From: an uncultured Bacteroidota bacterium | Lineage (GTDB): Bacteria; Bacteroidota; Bacteroidia; JABEUT01 | Assembly (NCBI GenBank): GCA_903916255.1 | Contig: CAIWVW010000086.1 | Span: 64,381-117,267 of the forward strand | Direction of reading: 5' to 3' | Length of the DNA stretch: 52,887 bases | In this document: one piece after another, positions 36,848 to 44,470 of the stretch | Position numbering within the stretch: position 1 is the stretch's first letter | Layout: each line of letters opens with the position of its first letter | The notes under the pieces: generated by a model | What the model was told of the DNA's origin: nothing | Database searches by the model: none | Seen by the model: the letters and a program-made list of their open reading frames with translations, nothing else | Position numbers and translations under genes: made by a program

Positions 36848-39304
36848 TTGTACAAAACATTTCTTATATTAGGTGGTGACGGTTATTTCGGTTGGCCATT
36901 GGCCATGCGCCTTGCAGTGCAGAACCCGGAAAGCAAGATTATTATTGTTGATAATCAATGGAGGAGAAATGCCGTAAAAATACAGGGGTCTGATTCTATA
37001 ATTCCAATTGCGACTCCGCAAGAGAGAATAGAGGCATTTAATAAAATACATTCATTAAGTAACATCCGGTATTTTGATATGGATGTGAACAGTTCCGGGT
37101 TAGAGGAACTGATACGATACGAACAGCCGGGAATAATATATCATTTAGCACAGCAATGTTCCGCACCCTATTCCATGAAAGGGGAGGAGGAAGCCATGTA
37201 TACCCTTTTGAACAATGAAGCAGGCAATATGCGCCTGTTATGGGCAGTAAAGAAACATGTACCCGATACACATATTATTAAACTAGGTTCTTTTGGAGAG
37301 TATGCCAAGGGGGGAATCGATATTTCAGAAGGATATTTTCAGCCCGAATATAAAGGTAAAAAGGCCAGTAAACTTATGCCTTTTCCGCGCGAGGCAGACG
37401 ATATTTACCACGTATCTAAAATTAATGATACCAATTACGTGGCTATGGCATGCCGCAAGTGGGGGCTGAAAATTACCGATGTTATGCAGTCTACCATATT
37501 CGGAAATATTACCGATGAAATGATGAACTGTCCGGAACTGTATACTCGGTATGATTATGACGAAGCTTTCGGAACAGTATTAAACAGGTTTTTGGCACAA
37601 GTAGTAGTTGGATACCCGCTTTCGGTATACGGCACCGGGAAACAACGTACCGGCCTAATGTGCCTGAAGGACTCTGTAAATTCCTTAGCCGGATTGGCGG
37701 AGGAAACTCCTTCCCCCGGAGAACATAAGGTAATTAACCATGTTACTGTCACCAATTATTCCATTAATGAATTGGCTGAATCAGTACGCAGCATTGCCGA
37801 ACAGGAAGGATATAAAGTAAGTATTAAACATGATGCGTTCGACCCCCGCATGGAACGGCCCGACCAGAAACTGGAATACGGTATTAATACCGATTATATA
37901 GATGAAAAAAGGGTGCATTCGCCATTTGCAGATATTATAAGAGAAACATTAAAATTAATTGCGAAACATAAAGACCGAATATCCCTTAATGTATTTCCTC
38001 CTGCCATTAACTGGGCACACGACGAAAAGATGAAGCAAAAAGTGCTCATTAAAGATGAAAAAATTGTAATTCTTGAAGAGGAAAGCAAGAAGGAAGAAAG
38101 CATAGATAATGAAGCATACTGGGCAAAATTCAGGAAAGAGAATTTTCACTCCCGTCGCATTAATTTTAACCCTGGAACATTAGGTACGCCTTCTGAAAGG
38201 GTAAAGCATGCCCGGATTTTTACGGCCAAGTCAGATGAGATGGACGCCCATCCATTAGGGTTGTATGAATTCGGAAGAAAGTGCCAGAATGAAATTCAGG
38301 ACCTTTGCAAAGAGATTTGGCACTCACCCGGATACTATTCCATGGTAGTGCATGGCACTTCTCAAACGCTAAACCTGATTGCCTTGTCGATGCTTCGTGT
38401 TTTTCATAGTGAGGGTAAAGCACCCTATCGAATAATGACTACTGAGCATGAACATATTGGCGGAATAGGCTGCTTTGAAAATATCCCTGAGTACGAAGTT
38501 CACTATATAGATGATAAAACACTTGATGATAAAGATGCCTTAAAAAAGAAAATTGAACAGATAAAACCGCACATGGCATTTTTCTCCCATGTATATTACG
38601 ACACAGGAAGCAAAACTCCGGCTGCTGAATGGGCAAGTATTTTCAAAAAATATGCACCTGAATGCAAGGTGTTCATTGACGCGGCCCAATCGCTCGGAGT
38701 TATGGATTTGCCTTTCGGCGATGCCGATGTTATACTGGGCAGCGCCCATAAATGGCTGTTCGGCCCGCATGGAGGCGGATTAATATGGATGAAAAACAAT
38801 TTTAAAAACTGGATTCAATCTCTTTACTGGAGCGGGCATGGACTGATTGCTGACGCCGATTTGGAATCGCTAAGTATTCCGGGTGGACAAGATTTTATGC
38901 TCTATCCGGCTATGGTGGAAGCACTGAAGCTATATAAAAGCGTGGGCAAGGATACTATAATGCAGCGCTCGGCTATGCTTGCAAACTGGTTTCAGAAAAA
39001 ATTGACTGATGCAGTTTCGCCATTAAAATCAGATTGTGTGTTCATGAATACTACCATGAATTCACCGGTTATCACTATTGCATTCCAGGAGTTTGACCCA
39101 TATCCGCTTTACAAATCACTCAACGACCGCCATATTCATGTTAAGTGCATTAAGGAGCATAAAATAGGAGATAAGGTATATCATATTCTCCGCTTTGGGT
39201 TTCCTTATTTTGAAACACTAGACAGGCTTGACTATGCTGTTGGCCAAATTAAGCAATTGGTAGCGGCTGAAACAGAACACAAAGAATTGAAATTCGGCAC
39301 CTGA
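36848..39304 (+). CDS. Fusion of UDP-sulfoquinovose-synthase-like SDR and class V PLP enzyme
   Basis: 818 residues in two enzyme parts. Residues 1-395 resemble SQD1/Agl3-type UDP-sulfoquinovose synthases: the NAD loop GGDGYFGW (9-16), QCSAPYSM (103-110), KLGSFGEY (145-152), the YHVSK catalytic pair Tyr187/Lys191, and FGTVLNRFLAQVVVGYPLSVYGTG. A charged linker (396-435) leads to a class V aminotransferase fold (436-818): GTSQT (503-507), TEHEH, IDAAQ with Asp611 for the PLP ring, and SAHKWLFGP with Lys635 as Schiff-base lysine. The canonical RTGHHC desulfurase loop is absent; the matching place reads VKCIKEHK. The start is TTG, fixed by a stop codon directly before it and by the GGDGY motif nine residues on. 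The fold calls are firm; the joint reaction is inference: sulfite made by the PLP part could feed sulfosugar synthesis. Confidence 0.85.
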   Translation: MYKTFLILGGDGYFGWPLAMRLAVQNPESKIIIVDNQWRRNAVKIQGSDSIIPIATPQERIEAFNKIHSLSNIRYFDMDVNSSGLEELIRYEQPGIIYHLAQQCSAPYSMKGEEEAMYTLLNNEAGNMRLLWAVKKHVPDTHIIKLGSFGEYAKGGIDISEGYFQPEYKGKKASKLMPFPREADDIYHVSKINDTNYVAMACRKWGLKITDVMQSTIFGNITDEMMNCPELYTRYDYDEAFGTVLNRFLAQVVVGYPLSVYGTGKQRTGLMCLKDSVNSLAGLAEETPSPGEHKVINHVTVTNYSINELAESVRSIAEQEGYKVSIKHDAFDPRMERPDQKLEYGINTDYIDEKRVHSPFADIIRETLKLIAKHKDRISLNVFPPAINWAHDEKMKQKVLIKDEKIVILEEESKKEESIDNEAYWAKFRKENFHSRRINFNPGTLGTPSERVKHARIFTAKSDEMDAHPLGLYEFGRKCQNEIQDLCKEIWHSPGYYSMVVHGTSQTLNLIALSMLRVFHSEGKAPYRIMTTEHEHIGGIGCFENIPEYEVHYIDDKTLDDKDALKKKIEQIKPHMAFFSHVYYDTGSKTPAAEWASIFKKYAPECKVFIDAAQSLGVMDLPFGDADVILGSAHKWLFGPHGGGLIWMKNNFKNWIQSLYWSGHGLIADADLESLSIPGGQDFMLYPAMVEALKLYKSVGKDTIMQRSAMLANWFQKKLTDAVSPLKSDCVFMNTTMNSPVITIAFQEFDPYPLYKSLNDRHIHVKCIKEHKIGDKVYHILRFGFPYFETLDRLDYAVGQIKQLVAAETEHKELKFGT

Positions 39305-39306
39305 TT

Positions 39307-40581
39307 TTATATCAGTACGGCAATAATACCGGCCACTATCAATACTAAAAATCCAATCAGGATTTCTTTTCGCAATGACTTTTCAGAGAGGGTCAGCGCA
39401 TAAATCATTTTTAAGATATTATTACTGGTAATGGCATTCAATACTGCGAAGCTTATAACGGCAGTATCGATACTCAGTTTTCCCTGAAAAAGATTAATAA
39501 TAAACGGGTCAATATCTGTTACACCCACCAGAAGAGCCAATGTTTTAACGCCTTGTGCACCATATTGCTTAATAACAAAACCTGTTATAACTGCAAATAA
39601 AATAAATAAGAAGCCAAATAAAACCGCCGTTTTAAATTCCAGCGGATTCTGATGTGTTTCCGCAGGCACTGCTTCATTATCGGTAATAACGTGTGATTTT
39701 TTTAGTATACTGAAATAAACAGCTATCAGCGTACTAAGCAGAGTGAGGGCAGCAAAATAAGGCAAAAGCTTCATGGCTACCTGCATATTAAAGAAAGCTG
39801 CAAGTATGAATAAGCGCAAATACATCATGGTAATGGCCAAAAACATTGCAGCAATTATCCGGTTGCCCGCAATATTTTCCTTGCTTTTTCTGGCAAGGAT
39901 TACAACAGTGGCTGTGCTGCTGTATAAACCGCCAAGTACCCCGGTAAGCAGTATTCCTGTCTTTGGGAAAACAAACTTTCTCAGCAAATAACTTATGTAT
40001 GAAATAGCAGATACCACTACTATTGCCAGCCAAAATTTATAGGGAGAAAAATTCAGCGTTGTGGAAATAGGCTCATCCGGGAGCAATGGAAGTATTACTC
40101 CGGCAAGTACAAGGAATTTTGCCAACGTAATAAACTCATCGTTGTCGAATTTTTTGGAAAATTTCAGAAGCGTTTCCTTTATTTCTGAAATAACTAAAAC
40201 GCCTACTACTATTAACAATACAAGCCATTTTGGTTGAGTATAAATAAGCGGACCAAGCGAATATGTAATAAGAGCAGTAACCAATGAGGTCATTCCGAAC
40301 TTCTGGTGTATTTTAATTTTCTGGAAATAGTATATACCCAGCAAGCCGCCAATAATAATTCCTCCGGCAATAAAAAGCCAAAGATTTTGGGGGTCTATTA
40401 CATAGAGAATAAATCCGGTAATCCCAATAAGGGTAAAAGTGCGGTCGGTTCCGAAAACAGATTCGGGCGCTTCATTAATAAAATGCCTGCGCTGCTCCAA
40501 ACCTATTAAAAGGGAAAAAACAACCACCAGAAGAAAAGGAATCAGTCCGGGTGGTATGTCATTGAGTATATCATTAAACAT
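39307..40581 (-). CDS. Polytopic membrane protein, MgtC/SapB N-domain plus DUF4010
   Basis: 424 residues, nearly all hydrophobic, with roughly twelve membrane helices. The N-terminus LLIGLEQRRHF... and the GTDRTFTLIGITGF segment are typical of the MgtC/SapB-like part; the C-terminal half, with LLTGVLGGLYSSTATVVILARKS and ALLVGVTDIDPF, is the DUF4010 signature. The function of the family is unknown; transport of small molecules is a guess. It is convergent with the fusion gene (two bases between stops) and follows the PPK2 gene by 33 bases on the same strand, so those two are probably an operon. Confidence 0.85.
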   Translation of the reverse strand: MFNDILNDIPPGLIPFLLVVVFSLLIGLEQRRHFINEAPESVFGTDRTFTLIGITGFILYVIDPQNLWLFIAGGIIIGGLLGIYYFQKIKIHQKFGMTSLVTALITYSLGPLIYTQPKWLVLLIVVGVLVISEIKETLLKFSKKFDNDEFITLAKFLVLAGVILPLLPDEPISTTLNFSPYKFWLAIVVVSAISYISYLLRKFVFPKTGILLTGVLGGLYSSTATVVILARKSKENIAGNRIIAAMFLAITMMYLRLFILAAFFNMQVAMKLLPYFAALTLLSTLIAVYFSILKKSHVITDNEAVPAETHQNPLEFKTAVLFGFLFILFAVITGFVIKQYGAQGVKTLALLVGVTDIDPFIINLFQGKLSIDTAVISFAVLNAITSNNILKMIYALTLSEKSLRKEILIGFLVLIVAGIIAVLI

Positions 40582-40614
40582 TACAACAAGATTATATAAA
40601 GTACTAAATTACAA

Positions 40615-41346
40615 TTATTCCGGATATTTCATTTTTAACCCTTTCAGCGTTTTAACAATTTCCTTTGCTATTAAATAATTCCGGTACCATTTTTGGTCTG
40701 CGGGAACAATCATCCACGGAAATTCGGGGCCGCAACGCTCGAATATTTTTTCATAAACACCCATGTAGGCATCCCAGTTGCCTGCTTCCCTTTTATCGGC
40801 CGGGTCATATTTCCATTTTTTTTGCGGGTCTTTCAGGCGCTCTTCAATACGTTCTTTTTGTACCTTTTTAGATATATTGAGGAAGAATTTTAAAATCACT
40901 GTTCCATTATCAGACAGGTTCCTCTCGAAGCAGTTTATAATATCATAGCGGCGTGAAATTAAATCCTTATCAAGCAATTTATGTACCGAGGGTACAAGAA
41001 TATCTTCGTAATGCGAACGGTTAAATATTTGTACCATGCCTTTGGCCGGGGTATGAGGATAAACCCTCCATAAAAAATCGTATTGTTTTTCTTCTTCGGT
41101 TGGCTCTTTAAAGGCTTTCACTTCAATACCCATCGGGTTCATGGACGAGAAAGCGTGTTTTATAGTTCCGTCTTTACCTGCGGCATCCATACCTTGTAAA
41201 ACAATTAAAAGAGAATGTTTTTTTTCGGCAAATAAAAGATTTTGCAGCGGCGCCATCTCTTTATATAACTCTACAGTCTCCGCTTCAATACTTTTTCTGT
41301 CAATACTTTTATCGGCCTCAGTAGGTTCTTTAGAAAGCGTAATCAT
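40615..41346 (-). CDS. ppk2: Polyphosphate kinase 2 family protein
   Basis: 243 residues. The Walker A motif GMDAAGKDGT (52-61) and the FNRSHYEDI motif (108-116) with the following VPSVHKLL are the PPK2 signatures; the region KKWKYDPADKREAGNWDAY closes the domain. PPK2 enzymes transfer phosphate between polyphosphate and nucleotides (AMP, ADP or GDP, by subclass). Length suits a single-domain PPK2. The subclass cannot be set by eye. It is the first gene of a two-gene minus-strand unit with the DUF4010 gene. Confidence 0.92.
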   Translation of the reverse strand: MITLSKEPTEADKSIDRKSIEAETVELYKEMAPLQNLLFAEKKHSLLIVLQGMDAAGKDGTIKHAFSSMNPMGIEVKAFKEPTEEEKQYDFLWRVYPHTPAKGMVQIFNRSHYEDILVPSVHKLLDKDLISRRYDIINCFERNLSDNGTVILKFFLNISKKVQKERIEERLKDPQKKWKYDPADKREAGNWDAYMGVYEKIFERCGPEFPWMIVPADQKWYRNYLIAKEIVKTLKGLKMKYPE

Positions 41347-41371
41347 AGTATCCTTAGGTTTGATGTTTTTA

Positions 41372-41379
41372 CAAAAATA
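41372..41379 (-). promoter_or_regulatory. Minus-strand -7 box of the ppk2 unit
   Basis: TATTTTTG on the minus strand matches TAnnTTTG and lies 25 bases upstream of the ppk2 ATG. Confidence 0.45.
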
Positions 41380-41392
41380 GCAGGTATCTGAC

Positions 41393-41400
41393 TATCTTTG
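41393..41400 (+). promoter_or_regulatory. Plus-strand -7 box of the thioesterase gene
   Basis: TATCTTTG matches TAnnTTTG and ends 22 bases before the thioesterase ATG. It is back-to-back with the minus-strand box, a compact divergent promoter. Confidence 0.45.
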
Positions 41401-41422
41401 CTTTTTATATTCATACCGACAA

Positions 41423-41854
41423 ATGGAAAACCACGCCGATACCCCTAATTTCCCTGTAAAATTACACCTTCGTTTAGACTGGAGCGAAATGGATATGTAC
41501 GGACATATTAATAATGTGATGTTCTTTAAGTTTGTGCAGGCGTCAAGGGTGGGTTTCTGGCAAAAGGCCGGATTGGAGAATGGTTTTTATAAAGATAAAA
41601 TAGGGCCGATATTGGTTTCTACCGGGTGCCAGTTCAGCAAGCCTTTATTTTATCCGGATAATATAACAGTTGAAGTTCGGTTGGAGTTTATTAAAACTAC
41701 CAGCATCGGGCTCCATCATCGCATATTGAATGGTAAAGGTGAACTTTCCGCCGAGGCACACGATGTGATAGTGCTGTATGACTTTGCAAAGAATGAGAAA
41801 GTAACGATTCCTTCAGAGCTGAGAGGGGCTATGGAAAAGGTTGCAAAAGGGTAG
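41423..41854 (+). CDS. Hot-dog fold acyl-CoA thioesterase
   Basis: 143 residues with the 4-hydroxybenzoyl-CoA thioesterase pattern: LRLDWSEMDMYGHINNVMFFKFVQASRVGF, where Asp and the GHINN loop form the active site, followed by the strands of the hot-dog fold (ILVSTGCQFSKPLFYPDNITVEVRL, SIGLHHRIL). It should hydrolyse acyl-CoA thioesters; the acyl group is unknown. Length is typical. It stands alone on the plus strand, divergent from ppk2. Confidence 0.9.
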   Translation: MENHADTPNFPVKLHLRLDWSEMDMYGHINNVMFFKFVQASRVGFWQKAGLENGFYKDKIGPILVSTGCQFSKPLFYPDNITVEVRLEFIKTTSIGLHHRILNGKGELSAEAHDVIVLYDFAKNEKVTIPSELRGAMEKVAKG

Positions 41855-41975
41855 TACTTATTAACATTTTCAGGTTTATTTCTTTCACTGTATTTGCTAT
41901 TTGATAATATTGCCGTAACGTGTAAGCCTTATTAACAGCCGATTTTTGCATCATAGAAATCAAAACCTTGATGCC

Positions 41976-42086
41976 ATGAAAACACTATCGGTTAAATTTT
42001 TCAGCAGCTTCTTTTTTTATTTCACAATTCTCCTGTTTTTTACCTGCTACCTTATTTTGCAGGGAATGTTAAAAATTCAATATTAA
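41976..42086 (+). CDS. Small hydrophobic protein, 36 residues
   Basis: MKTLSVKFFSSFFFYFTIL and then LFFTCYLILQGMLKIQY: a basic start and one long aromatic-rich membrane helix. The stop is eight bases before the next gene start, so it may be a leader gene of that unit. No homologue is known to me. Confidence 0.35.
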   Translation: MKTLSVKFFSSFFFYFTILLFFTCYLILQGMLKIQY

Positions 42087-42094
42087 CGCAGCCT

Positions 42095-42547
42095 ATGAGA
42101 GAGATGACATACAGCGTGCCGGGATATGCCATGCCCGGCTTCACCAAACCGCCCATTGAAAATGCAAATCATATTTTCGATTCGGCGGATGAAGGAAGTG
42201 AAAAGTACCTGCTCTCATTTTTTGAAATTTTTAAAACCCGCCATGCCGGAGAGAAGCTATTCTCCTACCTTTTAAGGCTTGGCCTGGTAAGAAATGAAAA
42301 TGGCAAATTTGTTTTTATTCCCAAAACCCGCAGCGCGGTATTGCCTATTGTCTGTTTATATAAAACCTTGAATGAAAAAGGCTATTTAAAACGAATGACC
42401 CAAACCGAAGCCGGTTTTTATTTTTGCAAAGCATTCGATAAAAATATGAGCAACATCCGCCTGTTTTATTCCGACCAGTTGGATGTTTGTTTGAAATATC
42501 ACGAATACTTTTTTCATATTCCCGATTACGCGGAATTTATCAGGTAA
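42095..42547 (+). CDS. Hypothetical protein
   Basis: 150 residues, cytoplasmic, with no signal. The middle part (YLLSFFEIFKTRHAGEKLF, LLRLGLVRNENGKFVF) looks like a helical, possibly nucleic-acid- or partner-binding segment. The tail (NIRLFYSDQLDVCLKYHEYFF) is aromatic-rich. No family recognised. Its start ATG is the first good one; a second ATG is three codons later. Codon use matches its neighbours. Confidence 0.5.
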   Translation: MREMTYSVPGYAMPGFTKPPIENANHIFDSADEGSEKYLLSFFEIFKTRHAGEKLFSYLLRLGLVRNENGKFVFIPKTRSAVLPIVCLYKTLNEKGYLKRMTQTEAGFYFCKAFDKNMSNIRLFYSDQLDVCLKYHEYFFHIPDYAEFIR

Positions 42548-42922
42548 GTACAATTCAACTTTTTTTATTAAAACCTGCTATTTTCCTTCCGGTGAAATGT
42601 CCGGGTTTTACGCGTATTTAAAAATGGACAAACCCTTGTATCCTTTATTGGATATAGCTTTGAGGCATGTCCTGCTTTTTTAGCATTTTTGGACATTTTT
42701 GATGACAAGCAAATGCGTGGCATTTGTAGGGTAAACGGACAAACATTGCAGGGAAAAAGCCAAATACACTTATTAGTGGTACCGAATTAGGCCGGAGCCC
42801 GACAGGCAATTATACTGCAAATATCACATAAATATATTGCAAATATGTTAATAAAATAATAATATACCTTTATTTCCCTATATCACTTTTATTTTTACAT
42901 TTGTATTGGTCAAAACACATTT
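42548..42922. other. 375-bp spacer with a short perfect hairpin
   Basis: No convincing gene. It has a perfect inverted repeat CAAATGC-GTG-GCATTTG (42710-42726) and several GGACA-containing words (near 42632, 42690, 42739) of unknown meaning. A consensus promoter box lies at its end. Confidence 0.4.
42896..42903 (+). promoter_or_regulatory. TAnnTTTG -7 box before the NHL-repeat gene
   Basis: TACATTTG fits the consensus and lies 19 bases before the ATG at 42923. Confidence 0.5.
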
Positions 42923-44272
42923 ATGAAAAAACTACTATTCACACTATTAGTTCTTGGGTTTTCATTTATTGCTTTAAAAGCCCAAATTATTTCCACATTT
43001 GCTGGAAACTATCTATTTGGGGCAGGATATAGCGGTGATGGCGGTACTGCCACCGATGCAGAATTAAACCTTCCTGTTGATGTCGCTTTTGATAAGATTG
43101 GAAATCTCTATATTGCTGATAGGAATAATAACGTTGTTAGGATGGTAAATAATTCTGGAATTATTTCAACTATCGCAGGAAATGGAGTCTCTGGCTTTAG
43201 CGGAGATGGAGGCCCTGCAACTGATGCGGAATTTAAAGATGATGTTGGGATTTTAATAGATAGCATTGGTAATATATTTCTTTCAGATCATGGGAATGAA
43301 AGGATTCGAAAAATAAATACAGCCGGAATAATTTCTACAATTGGAGGCAATGGAGTTGCAGGATATTCGGGAGATGGAGGGGCGGCGACTTCGGCTGAAA
43401 TGAACATTCCATGTTTTATGGCATTGGATAATAAGTATAATCTATTTTTTGCTGACGTTATGAACGATGTAATTCGCAAGATAGATACAGCCGGAATAAT
43501 TTCTACCGTTGCCGGTAATCATATAATGGGTTATAGCGGTGACGGAGGGCCTGCCATAACAGCGGAATTGAATGCTCCAGAAGGCGTTGCCATTGATATG
43601 TATAGCAATATCTTCATTGCAGATGCAGGTAATTACGTGATAAGAAAAATTGATACAGCTGGGGTTATTTCAACCATTGCTGGAATTCATTGGCCTGGTT
43701 ATAGTGGAGATGGAGGTCCTGCAACTGCTGCAGAATTAGACCAACCGGATGGCATAATTATAGATGTGTTAGGTAATGTTTATTTTGCGGATGAGCTTAA
43801 TAATGTAATTAGAGTAGTAAATACGTCTGGAACTATTAATACCTTAGTTGGTAATGGAGTTCGAAATTATAGTGGAGATGGTGGACCAGCAACGGCAGCC
43901 GAATTGGATTTAGTATCTAATCTTGCGTTTGATACATCGGGTAATATGTTTCTTGCGGATGAGTTTAATAATGTAATTAGAGAAGTAACTTGGTCAAATA
44001 TTTCAACGGGCATAGACCGAGCCCCTGCTTTTCAATTTGCAATTTTCCCTAATCCAACATCAAACAATCTGAATTTAATTTTCAATAAGCAAATAAACGA
44101 GCTAGGAACTATCTCAATAATGGATATTGCCGGAAGGGAAATAATAAATTCAAAATTTACAATTTACAATTCACAATTTACAATGGATGTTTCTTCCCTT
44201 TCTTCGGGCATATATTTTGCCGATATTTTAATGAATGGACAAAAAATCACCCTGAAATTCATTAAAGTATAA
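42923..44272 (+). CDS. Secreted NHL-repeat protein with type A T9SS sorting domain
   Basis: 449 residues. Signal peptide to about residue 20 (ALKAQ-II). Six NHL-type beta-propeller repeats, each with a GYSGDGGPATAAEL-like turn and a (V/I)-x-N-x-(I/V)-R-(K/V) blade edge, probably form one six-bladed propeller. The C-terminal 80 residues are a Por sorting domain: FAIFPNPTSNNLNLIF, ISIMDIAGREI, SSGIYFADILMNGQKITLKFIKV. The product should be exported by the type IX system; propellers of this kind bind proteins or sugars. Inside the sorting domain the DNA holds four heptanucleotide repeats. Confidence 0.92.
   Translation: MKKLLFTLLVLGFSFIALKAQIISTFAGNYLFGAGYSGDGGTATDAELNLPVDVAFDKIGNLYIADRNNNVVRMVNNSGIISTIAGNGVSGFSGDGGPATDAEFKDDVGILIDSIGNIFLSDHGNERIRKINTAGIISTIGGNGVAGYSGDGGAATSAEMNIPCFMALDNKYNLFFADVMNDVIRKIDTAGIISTVAGNHIMGYSGDGGPAITAELNAPEGVAIDMYSNIFIADAGNYVIRKIDTAGVISTIAGIHWPGYSGDGGPATAAELDQPDGIIIDVLGNVYFADELNNVIRVVNTSGTINTLVGNGVRNYSGDGGPATAAELDLVSNLAFDTSGNMFLADEFNNVIREVTWSNISTGIDRAPAFQFAIFPNPTSNNLNLIFNKQINELGTISIMDIAGREIINSKFTIYNSQFTMDVSSLSSGIYFADILMNGQKITLKFIKV
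44154..44181 (+). repeat. Four heptanucleotide repeats AATTTAC in the sorting-domain coding region
   Basis: Units at 44154, 44161, 44168 (AATTCAC variant) and 44175, fully tandem. Seven is not a multiple of three, so gain or loss of a unit would shift the frame of the last 30 codons. Confidence 0.8.
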
Positions 44273-44285
44273 GAAAGCAGACCCC

Positions 44286-44314
44286 GTAAGCGCTGATTTG
44301 CAATCAGTGCTTAC
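44286..44314. repeat. REP-like palindrome, copy 1
   Basis: GTAAGCGCTGAT and ATCAGTGCTTAC pair in 11 of 12 positions (the other is a G-T) around a five-base loop. The core word GCGCTGATT recurs in the neighbouring copy. It could also act as a terminator-like structure after the NHL gene, although no T run follows. Confidence 0.65.
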
Positions 44315-44370
44315 CTGATGTTTTAATTTGTAATTAAATTCTTTCATCCACTTTTATCGGGCTTTTTACA

Positions 44371-44398
44371 TTGGCACTGATTACAAATCAGCGCCTAC
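44371..44398. repeat. REP-like palindrome, copy 2
   Basis: GGCACTGATT and AATCAGCGCC pair in nine of ten positions around ACA. Read on the minus strand it starts GTAGGCGCTGATTTGTAATC, clearly the same element as the copy 57 bases upstream. Confidence 0.65.
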
Positions 44399-44443
44399 TT
44401 TATGGACGCCCAAATTATTTTCCACTTTTAAAAGCATATTTCA

Positions 44444-44451
44444 TAGTTTTG
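44444..44451 (+). promoter_or_regulatory. TAnnTTTG -7 box before the MFS pump gene
   Basis: TAGTTTTG matches the consensus and ends 19 bases before the ATG at 44471. Confidence 0.5.
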
Positions 44452-44470
44452 CGTCTCCTTAGAATATCCC

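Noticed and set aside
42597-42683. 28-codon frame starting MSGFYAYLKMDKPLYPLLD
   Set aside because: No promoter or neighbouring gene support, and the length is within chance expectation.
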